Origin: Sphingomonas sp.
GTDB taxonomy: Bacteria; Pseudomonadota; Alphaproteobacteria; Sphingomonadales; Sphingomonadaceae
NCBI RefSeq assembly: GCF_030145815.1
Contig: NZ_JAIXHL010000007.1
Coordinates: 62,001-126,000, forward strand
Direction of reading: 5' to 3'
DNA length: 64,000 nucleotides
Part shown: in pieces, positions 9,357 through 16,808 of the stretch
Layout: each line of letters opens with the position of its first letter
Numbering within the stretch: the stretch's first letter is position 1
Notes under the pieces: model-generated
Seen by the model: only the letters and a program-made list of their open reading frames with translations
What the model was told of the DNA's origin: nothing
The model's database searches: none
Made by a program: the position numbers and the translations under genes

Positions 9357-9450
9357 CCGTCATCCTGAACTTGTTTCAGGGTCCACGTCCCCGCAGGCGA
9401 CGCAGCAGCGGATGGAAGGGTGGATGCTGAAACAAGTTCAGCATGACGGG
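9357..9450. repeat. Intergenic palindromic repeat (30-bp arms)
   Basis: Arms 9357-9385 and 9421-9450 are near-perfect inverted copies of CCGTCATSCTGAACTTGTTT plus CAG..TCCA, with three mismatches and a 35-base loop. It separates the Tdi1-like gene from the convergent GNAT gene and could act as a bidirectional terminator. The rest of 9279-9528 shows no gene. Confidence 0.85.
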
Positions 9451-9528
9451 GGTAGGGTATGCCCGCTTCCCGCGCGACCGCAGCCATTCGACCGCCATCC
9501 TGATAGCCGCCATTGATGACTTTACGCC

Positions 9529-10083
9529 CTACCGCCGCGGCCCCACCACTCCAGGCATGTCTGGCGCAGGACCGCGCGCCAGCAGCCGCTCCCGCTCGAA
9601 CGGCCCCGGAAGCCGCCACGCACCCGTCCGCGCGGCATCGAACCCGAATTGCGCATAATAGTCATGGTCGCCGATCAGCATCAGCACGGCGTCGCCCGCG
9701 CCCGCGATCGCCTTCCACATCAGCGCGCGGCCGATTCCGACATTCTGCCGCTCGGGCGAGACCGCGACCGGGCCGACCAGCACCATCGGCGTCACGCTGC
9801 CATCGTCGCGCGCCAGTTCGACCGGCCAGCACTGGATCGATCCGACCAATGTCCCGGCCTCGACCGCGGCAAAGCTCAGCGCCGGAACTGCCGCCACGCC
9901 GTCGCGCAGGCGATAGGCGGTGCGGCCATGGCGATCGTCCCCGAACACCCGGTCGAGCAGATGTTCGACCGCGTCCCGATAAACGTCCGACAGGGGCACC
10001 AGCTCGAACAGTGGCAATCTCCAGCAGCCCGGGGGATGGACGCCGGGGGCGCGCGCCTTTAGCCCCGAACGCACGTCAGGCAT
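9529..10083 (-). CDS. GNAT family N-acetyltransferase
   Basis: Predicted acyl-CoA-dependent acetyltransferase of about 184 aa. The GNAT core appears in order: VEHLLDRVFGDDRHGRTAYR, VGSIQCWPVEL, VLVGPVAVSPERQNVGIGRAL (motif A, acetyl-CoA pyrophosphate loop) and LIGDHDYYAQFGF. This resembles the YhbS-like branch; the substrate is unknown. The ATG at 10083 gives a plausible start 22 bases from the divergent GST gene, but the conserved domain begins about 30 residues later, so a downstream TTG start is possible. Confidence 0.78.
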   Translation of the reverse strand: MPDVRSGLKARAPGVHPPGCWRLPLFELVPLSDVYRDAVEHLLDRVFGDDRHGRTAYRLRDGVAAVPALSFAAVEAGTLVGSIQCWPVELARDDGSVTPMVLVGPVAVSPERQNVGIGRALMWKAIAGAGDAVLMLIGDHDYYAQFGFDAARTGAWRLPGPFERERLLARGPAPDMPGVVGPRR

Positions 10084-10105
10084 AGCGGAATAAGGGGACA
10101 CATCG

Positions 10106-10738
10106 GTGAAGCTGTATGACGCACCCTGGGCACCCAGCCCGCGCCGGGTCCGCATCTTCCTGTCCGAAAAGGGGGTAGAGGTGCCGCGCGAGGCGGTCGA
10201 TCTGCGCTCGGGCGAGCATCTTGCCGACGCCTATCTGCGCATCAACCCGCGCGGCGCGGTGCCCGCGCTGAAGTTCGACGATGGCGAGGTGCTGTGCGAA
10301 TCGGCGGCGATCTGCCGCTATTTCGAGGCGCTGCATCCGGAGCCGCCGCTGTTCGGGCGCACGCCGATCGAGATTGGCCGGATCGAAAGCTGGACCCGGC
10401 GGATCGAGGGGGATGGCTATGCCGCCGTCGTCTATGTGCTGCGCAACACCACCAGCGCGTTCAAGGATCATGCGATCCCCAATGCCGGGCTCAGCGTCGC
10501 GCAGATCCCCGAACTCGCCGCGCGCGGCGCGATCATGTGGGATGGCTTTGTCGAGGCGCTCGACGCGCGGCTGGCCGACCGGCCGTGGATCGCGGGTGAG
10601 GCTTATAGCTTTGCCGACATCACCGCGCTTGTGACCGTGGATTTCGCGCGTGCTGCGAAGCTCGCGGTGCCGGAGCATCTGGGCAACCTGCGCCGCTGGC
10701 ATGGCGACGCAAGCGCCCGGCCCAGCGCGTCGGCCTGA
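10106..10738 (+). CDS. Glutathione S-transferase family protein
   Basis: A cytosolic GST-like protein of 210 aa. The N-terminal thioredoxin fold starts MKLYDAPWAPSPRRVRIFL and contains the cis-Pro and glutathione-binding segment GAVPALKFDDGEVLCESAAI. The C-terminal helical domain includes WIAGEAYSFADITAL with the N-capping box. It starts with GTG at 10106, with AAGGGG eight bases upstream. The substrate cannot be predicted. Confidence 0.87.
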   Translation: MKLYDAPWAPSPRRVRIFLSEKGVEVPREAVDLRSGEHLADAYLRINPRGAVPALKFDDGEVLCESAAICRYFEALHPEPPLFGRTPIEIGRIESWTRRIEGDGYAAVVYVLRNTTSAFKDHAIPNAGLSVAQIPELAARGAIMWDGFVEALDARLADRPWIAGEAYSFADITALVTVDFARAAKLAVPEHLGNLRRWHGDASARPSASA

Positions 10739-10769
10739 ACGGCCATTGCCGTTTGCGGGGGCCGGGCCT

Positions 10770-11177
10770 ATGGGCGCGCGATCAGTTTCCCCGAGGGGTT
10801 TTTCGTTGCACGACCTTCTTCAGCTTCAGGTTCGCGATCTCGAGGTTCAGGTTCTCACCGGCGTCTATTCCGAAGAGACGCATTTGCCTCAGCCGCTGCG
10901 CATCTCGATCACCGTCGACATGGCGCCGGGCGACCCGTTCCGGCCGGACACGCCGCTCGACGCATCGAAATCCTATCTCGACCTCAAGCACGCCGCGACC
11001 GGCGCGCTGCCGCAGGGCGTGCATTTCACCCTGATCGAGGGGGTGGCGGATCATATCGTCGAAACGCTGATGACCGGCGACGCACGCATCCAGCGGGTCG
11101 AGGTCGAGATCGTCAAGCTCGCCATTGCCGAGGCGGACGAGCGGATCGGCATCACGCTGGTGCGGTATCGGAAGTAA
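10770..11177 (+). CDS. folB: Dihydroneopterin aldolase
   Basis: Folate pathway enzyme that cleaves dihydroneopterin to 6-hydroxymethyl-dihydropterin. Signatures are TGVYSEETHLPQPLRISI (the catalytic Glu region) and SYLDLKHAA..GVHFTLIEGVADHI, ending with VEIVKLAIAEADERIGITL. The ATG at 10770 gives 135 aa. A TTG at 10806, preceded by GAGGGG at a good 7-base distance, would give 123 aa, closer to the usual family length, and may be the true start. Confidence 0.82.
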   Translation: MGARSVSPRGFSLHDLLQLQVRDLEVQVLTGVYSEETHLPQPLRISITVDMAPGDPFRPDTPLDASKSYLDLKHAATGALPQGVHFTLIEGVADHIVETLMTGDARIQRVEVEIVKLAIAEADERIGITLVRYRK

Positions 11178-11194
11178 GGGGCGATCCATCTATA

Positions 11195-11327
11195 AATCCT
11201 CCCCGGAACGGGGAGGGGGACCGCGACGCGAAGCGGCGTGGTGGAGGGGGCCCGAGGCACCGGAGTCCCTTGCCTCGGGCCCCCTCCACCAGCTTCGCTG
11301 GTCCCCCTCCCCGTGCCGGGGAGGATT
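11195..11327. repeat. Long inverted repeat between convergent genes
   Basis: Arms of about 57-65 bases (11195-11259 and 11271-11327) are imperfect inverted copies, beginning AATCCTCCCCGG and ending in ..GGGGGCCCGAGGCA. The transcript could fold into a very long hairpin between folB and the convergent secreted-protein gene, a likely bidirectional transcription stop. A related element with the same AATCCTCCCC start lies at 15514-15661. Confidence 0.85.
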
Positions 11328-11342
11328 GAGAAGTCGCCTAAC

Positions 11343-12182
11343 TTACCGCCGGCACGGCCCCAGCTGCTCCAGGACGAACCGGTAATCCTCCCGCGCCGCC
11401 GCGATATTCGCCGGATCTTCGTCCGCCAGGCTGCTCGTGGGCAGCGCGCGCGGCAGGCCGCAGGCGAGGCGATACCAGAGCAATGTGTCGCGCGCCGGCG
11501 CGGCGGCGGCATCGTCGACGATTTCGCCCAGCGCCACTGCCCAGCGCTTCTGCTCGCCCGGCCGGCGCAGGATCGACAGCGAGATCGGCGCGCCATTGGC
11601 GGTCTGTACGAAAATCTGGGTCTCGCCTTCGCCCGGCAGCGATCCCGGCACATGAAACGCATTGCCCAGGCCGGTGATCGCCGGCGGCGCATCCGGGGCG
11701 ACCACTTCGCGCGCGATCCGCCGGATCAGCGCGTCGAGCTCGGCGCTCCAGTCGCGCTGTCCGTCGAGCGTGGTGAGCTGAATCATCGTCGGCTGACCCG
11801 CGACCGGGCGCGCGAACAGCAGCACGCGGCGCTTGTTGAGCTTGGGTGCTCGCCCGCGCGTATCGAGCGGGACATCGACGACATAGCCAACCCGCGTCGG
11901 CAGCGGCGCATCGGCGCGAATCAGCGCCAGCACATCCGCCTCGACATAGAATCGCTGGTGCCCTGCGGCGACGTTGGCGGCCTCCGGCCCCTTGATTCGC
12001 GTCGCACTGCGAATCCGCACGTCGAGGATCGCCGGCGCACCGACCACCCGATCCGCAATTTGTGCATAGGGTGGCAGCACCACCCCGGATTCGGCGACGA
12101 GCTGCGCCGCGGCGGGCGGCAACAGCGCCGGGGAAGCCGCGAAAAATGCGGCACAAAGCGATACGATACGGGGACGAAACAT
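11343..12182 (-). CDS. Secreted protein of unknown function
   Basis: A 279-aa protein with a Sec signal (MFRPRIVSLCAAFFAASPA..AAAQ). The body contains VLPPYAQIADRVVGAPAILDVRIR, then a charged beta-rich region and a C-terminal segment with LACGLPRALPTSSLADEDPAN and a final Cys. It looks like a periplasmic protein conserved in sphingomonads, but I do not recognise a family. ATGs at 12182, 12191 and 12215 are alternatives; 12182 begins the signal peptide cleanly. Confidence 0.65.
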   Translation of the reverse strand: MFRPRIVSLCAAFFAASPALLPPAAAQLVAESGVVLPPYAQIADRVVGAPAILDVRIRSATRIKGPEAANVAAGHQRFYVEADVLALIRADAPLPTRVGYVVDVPLDTRGRAPKLNKRRVLLFARPVAGQPTMIQLTTLDGQRDWSAELDALIRRIAREVVAPDAPPAITGLGNAFHVPGSLPGEGETQIFVQTANGAPISLSILRRPGEQKRWAVALGEIVDDAAAAPARDTLLWYRLACGLPRALPTSSLADEDPANIAAAREDYRFVLEQLGPCRR

Positions 12183-12268
12183 GCCATTCATTCTAAGGCA
12201 ATGTCCCAGCAGCATACAGAAATATTTCTGCCACGTGCGGATTATACGTTTATTACGTCCGACAAAGC

Positions 12269-12285
12269 GTTTGCGTCGCGCAAAC
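12269..12285. promoter_or_regulatory. 17-bp palindrome upstream of tonB
   Basis: GTTTGCG-TCG-CGCAAAC is a perfect 7-3-7 palindrome in the 226-base region between the divergent secreted-protein gene and tonB, about 125 bases before the tonB start. It may be a regulator-binding site for either gene. Nothing identifies the regulator. Confidence 0.4.
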
Positions 12286-12408
12286 CGCCGCGATAGGACT
12301 CGCGCCGCCGCCGGTCGGTCTTACGATTGCCCGACCGGGAGAGCCACGCCGACAATGATGCCAGGGTGCCGGGCAACGGCGCGGCGAATGAAGGAGTTTA
12401 GTTGCTGA

Positions 12409-13089
12409 ATGGCCTACGCAGATCGTGATGTAGGAGGCAGTCGGATCGTGGCGATCGTGGTCGTCTCGGTCATCCTCGCCATTCTCGGGTACGTGTTCGT
12501 GACCGGGCTCGCCTACAAATATATCAAGGAAAAGGCCGAGGAGATGGAAGTCTTCGAGGTCCAGGAGCCGCCACCTCCGCCTGAGGAAGTGCCTCCGCCG
12601 CCGCCGCCGCCGGATTCTCCGGTCCCGCCGCCACCGCCGACGACCGTGGTTGCGCCGCCGCCGCTCGTGCAGACGCCGACTCAGGCGCCGCCGATGCAGA
12701 CGTCGCCGACCCCGCCGCCATTCCAGCCGACGACGCCACCTGCGCCGCCGGCACCTCCGGCGCCGCCCGCACCGCCGCCGCCGCCTGCGATCAGCAAGGC
12801 CGCTGCCGCGCGTGGCAATCCGGGGTCGTGGGTCACGCCGGACGACTATCCGCCCGCCGCACGTCGTGCCGGCGACGAGGGTTCGGTCGGCATCACCTTT
12901 TCGATCAACGCCCAGGGGCGCATCGAAAATTGCCGGGTGACCGACTCGTCGGGTTCGTCCGCGCTGGATTCCGCGACCTGCAGCCTGGTGACCCGTCGTG
13001 GTCGCTACTCGCCCGCGCTCGACGCGGCGGGGAACCCGGTCGCAGGTGGATCCAAGTCGCTCCGTTTCCGCTGGCAGCTCGAAGACTGA
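12409..13089 (+). CDS. tonB: TonB energy-transducing protein
   Basis: A 226-aa inner-membrane protein that couples the proton gradient, via ExbB/ExbD, to outer-membrane receptors. It has a short cytoplasmic N-terminus, one membrane helix (about residues 12-34, IVAIVVVSVILAILGYVFVT), a long periplasmic Pro-rich spacer with runs of PPPPP and APPAPP (about 52-128), and a C-terminal TonB domain (DDYPPAARRAGDEGSVGITFSI..). AAGGAG lies 12 bases before the ATG, a rather long spacing. The protein has no histidine at all, so the Ser-x3-His pair of the E. coli TonB helix is missing. Confidence 0.92.
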   Translation: MAYADRDVGGSRIVAIVVVSVILAILGYVFVTGLAYKYIKEKAEEMEVFEVQEPPPPPEEVPPPPPPPDSPVPPPPPTTVVAPPPLVQTPTQAPPMQTSPTPPPFQPTTPPAPPAPPAPPAPPPPPAISKAAAARGNPGSWVTPDDYPPAARRAGDEGSVGITFSINAQGRIENCRVTDSSGSSALDSATCSLVTRRGRYSPALDAAGNPVAGGSKSLRFRWQLED

Positions 13090-13163
13090 TGGGCGGGCGT
13101 GCTCCGCACGCCTGACCCGGACACCGACATCACAATCGTTATTTGATAGGGAAAGAACCGCAC

Positions 13164-13928
13164 ATGTTCACCACCATCCTCGCCGGAGCCGCTGCCGCAC
13201 CGGCCCCCGCCACGAACTTCGACATCCTGCACGCCATGAACGAAGGCGGCGTGATCGCCTGGGGCACCGCCGCCATCCTGACCGTCATGCTGTTCTTCTC
13301 GCTCTTCATCCTGTTCACCAAGGTGTTCGAGCAGCAGAAGGTGCTGAACCAGTATCAGCGCGTCCGGGCGACCTTCTGGCAGTCGGGCAGTCTGCGTGAA
13401 GGCGCGGCGAAGCTCGAAAAGAACTCGGCCTATCGCCAGATCGTCGACGATGCGCTGCTCGCGCAGGACCAGTATAAGGAACTGACCGATCCGATCGAAG
13501 CGCATGACTGGCTGCACGGCTCGCTCAAGCGTTCGGAAGACGCGATCAACTCGCAGCTGAGCGGCGGTCTCGCCTTCCTCGCGACCGTGGGTTCGACCGC
13601 TCCGTTCATCGGTCTGTTCGGTACCGTCGTCGGCATTTTCCGCGCGCTGATCAAGATCGGTGCGGCGGGCGATGCGTCGATCGGCACCGTCGCCGGCCCG
13701 GTCGGTGAAGCGCTCATCATGACCGCACTCGGCCTCGTCGTCGCGGTCCCGGCCGTGCTTGCCTATAACTGGCTGCAGGCCCGCAACAAGCGGATCGCCG
13801 AACAGCTGGGTTCGTTCTCGAACGACGTGCTTGGCCACCTGGCGTCGGACGGTCGCGTCCGTCCGGCCGTGAAGGGTGCGAAGGCTGCGCCGAAGGCGCC
13901 GCCGGTCGCGACCACTGCCAAGGCCTGA
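13164..13928 (+). CDS. exbB: ExbB/TolQ/MotA-type proton channel protein
   Basis: A 254-aa proton-channel subunit that partners TonB and ExbD. It has an Ala-rich N-terminus, a first membrane helix (GVIAWGTAAILTVMLFFSLFILF), a cytoplasmic loop with LVEKNS-like charged residues, and the conserved double helix region FLATVGSTAPFIGLFGTVVGI...GPVGEALIMTALGLVVAVPAVLAYN typical of ExbB. The C-terminus is Ala/Lys-rich. The ATG at 13164 was chosen over an upstream TTG because the membrane-protein sequence and a GGGAAAGA ribosome site fit it. Confidence 0.93.
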   Translation: MFTTILAGAAAAPAPATNFDILHAMNEGGVIAWGTAAILTVMLFFSLFILFTKVFEQQKVLNQYQRVRATFWQSGSLREGAAKLEKNSAYRQIVDDALLAQDQYKELTDPIEAHDWLHGSLKRSEDAINSQLSGGLAFLATVGSTAPFIGLFGTVVGIFRALIKIGAAGDASIGTVAGPVGEALIMTALGLVVAVPAVLAYNWLQARNKRIAEQLGSFSNDVLGHLASDGRVRPAVKGAKAAPKAPPVATTAKA

Positions 13929-13942
13929 AGCTTCGACTGATT

Positions 13943-13977
13943 GACCGTGCGGTGGCGGGCAGCCGCGCCGCACGGTC
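13943..13977 (+). promoter_or_regulatory. Intercistronic hairpin between exbB and exbD
   Basis: A perfect 10-bp stem (GACCGTGCGG / CCGCACGGTC) with a 15-base loop, 15 bases after the exbB stop. There is no U tract, so it looks like an RNA-stability or processing element that could keep ExbB mRNA above ExbD mRNA; it could also be a partial terminator. Confidence 0.5.
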
Positions 13978-14031
13978 ACCCGCCGGACCATCTGGGTCCG
14001 GGGACAGGATGCGAAAGATAGGATTGCGCCA

Positions 14032-14505
14032 ATGGCGATGAGTGTAGGCGGCGATGGCGCCGAAGAAAAACCGATGTCGGACATCAACACGACGCCCCTG
14101 GTGGACGTCATGTTGGTTCTCCTCATCATCTTCCTGATCGCGATTCCCGTCGCGATTCAGTCGGTCGAGCTGGAACTGCCCAAGGTGGCGTTCGAACCGA
14201 CCGAAACCAAGCCGGAGAACGTCCTGCTTGCGGTGCGCGGCGATGCGAGCGGCAATTGCCAGGTGTTCTGGCAGATGACCCCGATCACCAGCGCGGAACT
14301 GCTGAAGCGTGCAAGCGACAATCTGCAGGCGGTGGTCGACCGGGTCGGCAAGGCCAATCTCAAGCCGGACGATATCCCCGAAGTGCACATCCGCGGCGAC
14401 GCCAACGCGCCGTACAAGTGCATCGGCGGCGTCGTTTATACCATGCAGAGCGCGGGCTTCGTCAAAGTCGGCTTCATCTCGCAGCCGCAACTGGGCGCCC
14501 AGTAA
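14032..14505 (+). CDS. exbD: ExbD/TolR biopolymer transport protein, first copy
   Basis: A 157-aa inner-membrane protein with one N-terminal helix (LVDVMLVLLIIFLIAIPVAI) containing the proton-carrying Asp25 of ExbD in the NTTPLVDVML motif. The periplasmic domain carries two cysteines (Cys76 in GNCQVF and Cys130 in YKCIGG) that could form a disulfide, a feature the second ExbD lacks. It probably assembles with ExbB and the second ExbD. Confidence 0.92.
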   Translation: MAMSVGGDGAEEKPMSDINTTPLVDVMLVLLIIFLIAIPVAIQSVELELPKVAFEPTETKPENVLLAVRGDASGNCQVFWQMTPITSAELLKRASDNLQAVVDRVGKANLKPDDIPEVHIRGDANAPYKCIGGVVYTMQSAGFVKVGFISQPQLGAQ

Positions 14506-14529
14506 GCCCGAAGTTCAGGAGTACACACC

Positions 14530-14958
14530 ATGGGAATGAGCGCCGGTAAGAGTGATGGCGAGCCGATGATGGAGATGAACACGACGCCGTTGATCGACGT
14601 CATGCTCGTCCTCCTCATCATGCTGATCGTCACCATCCCGCCCCAGTCGCACGCGGTGAAGGTCGATCTTCCTCAGCCTTCGCCGGATCGACCGATGGAC
14701 CCAGTCCAACCGCAGAAGAACAAGGTCACGATCGAACCCGATGGTCGCGTCTATTGGAACGGCAGCGAGATCGATCTGGTGACGCTGCGGCAGTATCTCG
14801 ACCAGAGTATTCAGATCAGCCCGGAGCCGGAGCTGCACTTCCAGCCGAACCCCGAGGCGCGCTATGAGCGCGTTGACGAGGTGCTGGCGGTGATCAAGCG
14901 GTCGGCCGTGACGAAGCTCGGCTTTGTCGGGAATGAGCAGTACCGGACAGCGTTCTGA
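14530..14958 (+). CDS. exbD: ExbD/TolR biopolymer transport protein, second copy
   Basis: A 142-aa paralogue of the preceding gene, 24 bases downstream, with the same NTTPLIDVMLVLLIM helix and proton-carrying Asp23. The periplasmic domain (KVTIEPDGRVYWNGSEIDL) is closer to standard ExbD and has no cysteine. Tandem unequal exbD genes after exbB are common in sphingomonads and xanthomonads, where one copy is often substrate-specific; that role is inferred. A strong terminator follows. Confidence 0.92.
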   Translation: MGMSAGKSDGEPMMEMNTTPLIDVMLVLLIMLIVTIPPQSHAVKVDLPQPSPDRPMDPVQPQKNKVTIEPDGRVYWNGSEIDLVTLRQYLDQSIQISPEPELHFQPNPEARYERVDEVLAVIKRSAVTKLGFVGNEQYRTAF

Positions 14959-14985
14959 TCGCTGCGGCGAACCGAACGGACATCA

Positions 14986-15014
14986 AAGGGCGGCCCTCGG
15001 GCCGCCCTTTTTTA
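14986..15014 (+). terminator. Rho-independent terminator of the tonB-exb operon
   Basis: GGGCGGCCC-TC-GGGCCGCCC forms a near-perfect 9-bp stem directly followed by TTTTTT, 28 bases after the second exbD stop. Confidence 0.92.
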
Positions 15015-15082
15015 TTGTGCTGCCAAGAGCTTGCGGCTGACCGTGACGATTGCAATCAACGCATTTGCGCCCCTGAAACATT

Positions 15083-15102
15083 AATGACACCAATGTGTCA
15101 TT
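15083..15102. promoter_or_regulatory. 20-bp palindromic operator candidate
   Basis: AATGACAC-CAAT-GTGTCATT is a perfect 8-4-8 palindrome. A TAATAT -10-like box follows at 15109-15114, so the palindrome would overlap the -35 region of the promoter for the TPR gene that starts at 15129. It is a strong repressor-site candidate; the regulator is unknown. Confidence 0.6.
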
Positions 15103-15128
15103 GAACTGTAATATTAGGAGAGCGTGCA

Positions 15129-15491
15129 GTGCATAAGATCCTCGCATCGATTGTCCTGGCTGCACCGCTGGCGATGACCCCGGCGGTGCAGGCCCAATCT
15201 GCCGAACAACCCAATGCCCATCTCGCGATCGCGGCGGGCGACTATGATCTCGCCGAGCGCAAGCTGCTCGCCGAACAGCGCATCTTCCCCGCGCGTCCGG
15301 AAGTGATGCTCAATCTTGCTGCCGTCTATGCGCGCACCGGGCGGGTGGCCGAAGCGCGCGCGCTCTATCATCGCGTGCTCGCACTCAAGCCGGTGGCGAT
15401 GGACGTGGCGGATGGTCAGGTCACCGCCTCGCACGCCGTCGCCCAACGCGGCATCCGCTTGCTCGACGCCGGCCAGATGGCGCGCCGGTAA
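15129..15491 (+). CDS. Small secreted TPR protein
   Basis: A 120-aa exported protein with a Sec signal (HKILASIVLAAPLAMTPAVQAQS). One to two tetratricopeptide-like repeats follow (AHLAIAAGDYDLAERKLLAEQRIFP and VMLNLAAVYARTGRVAEARALYHRVLALKP). It starts at GTG 15129 with AGGAGA six bases upstream. Probably a periplasmic adaptor; the partner is unknown. A palindromic operator candidate and a possible -10 box precede it. Confidence 0.75.
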   Translation: MHKILASIVLAAPLAMTPAVQAQSAEQPNAHLAIAAGDYDLAERKLLAEQRIFPARPEVMLNLAAVYARTGRVAEARALYHRVLALKPVAMDVADGQVTASHAVAQRGIRLLDAGQMARR

Positions 15492-15513
15492 GGGTATCGG
15501 GCTTCCGCTCCTC

Positions 15514-15661
15514 AATCCTCCCCCGCAAGGGGGAGGTGGCATGCGCAGCATGACGGAGGGGGAGGAAGCCAACACGCGGAGATGGGGGCAAGAGGGATAG
15601 GACGAAGCCGTCCTCCCCCTCCGTCGCCTACGGCGACACCTCCCCCTTGCGGGGAAGGATT
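15514..15661. repeat. Long inverted repeat between convergent genes
   Basis: Arms 15514-15566 and 15611-15661 are imperfect inverted copies, starting AATCCTCCCCCGCAAGG and ending GGAGGGGGAGGA. It lies between the TPR gene and the convergent dcd gene and probably ends transcription from both sides. It shares its AATCCTCCCC ends with the element at 11195-11327. Confidence 0.85.
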
Positions 15662-15678
15662 ATGGGGTTCGAATTCCC

Positions 15679-16233
15679 CTACAACCGCGGCAACGTCACG
15701 CCGCGCTGGCCCATATATTTGCCCGCCCGGTCGGCATAGCTCGTCTCGCACGGCTCGTTCCCCTTGAGGAACAGGAACTGGCACGCGCCCTCATTGGCAT
15801 AGATTTTAGCGGGCAATGGCGTAGTGTTGGAAAACTCCAGCGTGACATGCCCCTCCCATTCGGGCTCCAACGGCGTCACGTTGACGATGATCCCGCACCG
15901 CGCATAGGTCGATTTGCCAAGGCAGATGACCAACACGTCGCGCGGCACCCGGAAATACTCGACCGTCCGTGCCAGCGCGAAACTGTTGGGCGGAATGATG
16001 CACACATCGGTCTGGCGATCGACGAAACTGGTCGACGAAAAATCCTTCGGGTCCACCACCGCGCTGTCGATATTGGTGAAGATCTTGAACTCGTCCGCCA
16101 CCCGCGCGTCATAGCCGTACGACGACAGGCCGTAAGAGATACACCCCTCCCGCCGCTGCGCCTCCACAAACGGCTCGATCATGCCGTGCTGCGTGGCCTG
16201 TTCGCGAATCCAGATGTCGGAAAGAATGCTCAT
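15679..16233 (-). CDS. dcd: dCTP deaminase
   Basis: A 184-aa enzyme that converts dCTP to dUTP for thymidylate synthesis. Family signatures are [18 protein letters not shown] near the N-terminus, the nucleotide-binding [29 protein letters not shown] segment with its catalytic Glu, and NEGACQFLF. Length is standard. The ATG at 16233 is preceded by an AGGGA site. It is transcribed divergently from the HEPN-like gene. Confidence 0.95.
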   Translation of the reverse strand: MSILSDIWIREQATQHGMIEPFVEAQRREGCISYGLSSYGYDARVADEFKIFTNIDSAVVDPKDFSSTSFVDRQTDVCIIPPNSFALARTVEYFRVPRDVLVICLGKSTYARCGIIVNVTPLEPEWEGHVTLEFSNTTPLPAKIYANEGACQFLFLKGNEPCETSYADRAGKYMGQRGVTLPRL

Positions 16234-16349
16234 CAATAGTCCCTACCCAGCAGCGACCACCTTTCGCGTGCCGTTCTTTAAAGAGCAAGCGTCACCGCTG
16301 TAGCGGCGCCTTAACCCCGTGTTGAATTTTGGCGAACCATGCTGCTGCA

Positions 16350-16808
16350 ATGGAGATGCGGCCCATCTACCCCGGGACCGACGCCAGTGCCGAGCAAGTG
16401 CTCGCGCTGGCGGAAGAGTATCGCGCAGCCGCGCACCACCTCCTGCAGCGCGGCCAGCGTGGTAATCCTGCGACCTGGGCGCCCGCACGGCTTCTTGCGC
16501 TTCAGGCGATCGAACTGCAGCTGAACGGCCTGCTGCTATATCGCGGCCTTGAACCTGCTGCGATTCGCGCCCTTCAACACGACCTCGCGCGCCGGTGCGC
16601 GCTCGCATTCGCCTTCGGCATCGTGCTTCGCAAACGGACTGCGGATCACTTGCGCGCGCTCCATGACGGGCGTGAGTATCTCACGACACGCTATGCGCCG
16701 GAATGCGCCGCGTCCTGGTCGCGGATCAACCGCTTGATGGCAACGCTGGATGAGGTCTCGTGCAAGGTGGCGAAAGCGACCGGATTGCCCGTCAACAACC
16801 CCGCTTAG
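16350..16808 (+). CDS. HEPN-like small helical protein
   Basis: An all-helical protein of about 152 aa. The pattern EEYRAAAHHLLQRG..ARLLALQAIELQLNGLLLYRGLEP..IRALQHDLARR..REYLTTRYAPE resembles small HEPN-fold proteins found alone in alphaproteobacterial genomes. A canonical HEPN RNase motif (R-x4-6-H) is not clear, so nuclease activity cannot be claimed. Starts at TTG 16329, ATG 16350 or ATG 16356 are possible. Its stop overlaps the convergent cdd stop by four bases. Confidence 0.55.
   Translation: MEMRPIYPGTDASAEQVLALAEEYRAAAHHLLQRGQRGNPATWAPARLLALQAIELQLNGLLLYRGLEPAAIRALQHDLARRCALAFAFGIVLRKRTADHLRALHDGREYLTTRYAPECAASWSRINRLMATLDEVSCKVAKATGLPVNNPA

Noticed and set aside
9275..9619. Possible small gene over the 9.3-9.6 kb repeat
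   Set aside because: Its sequence is largely translated repeat and overlaps the GNAT gene.
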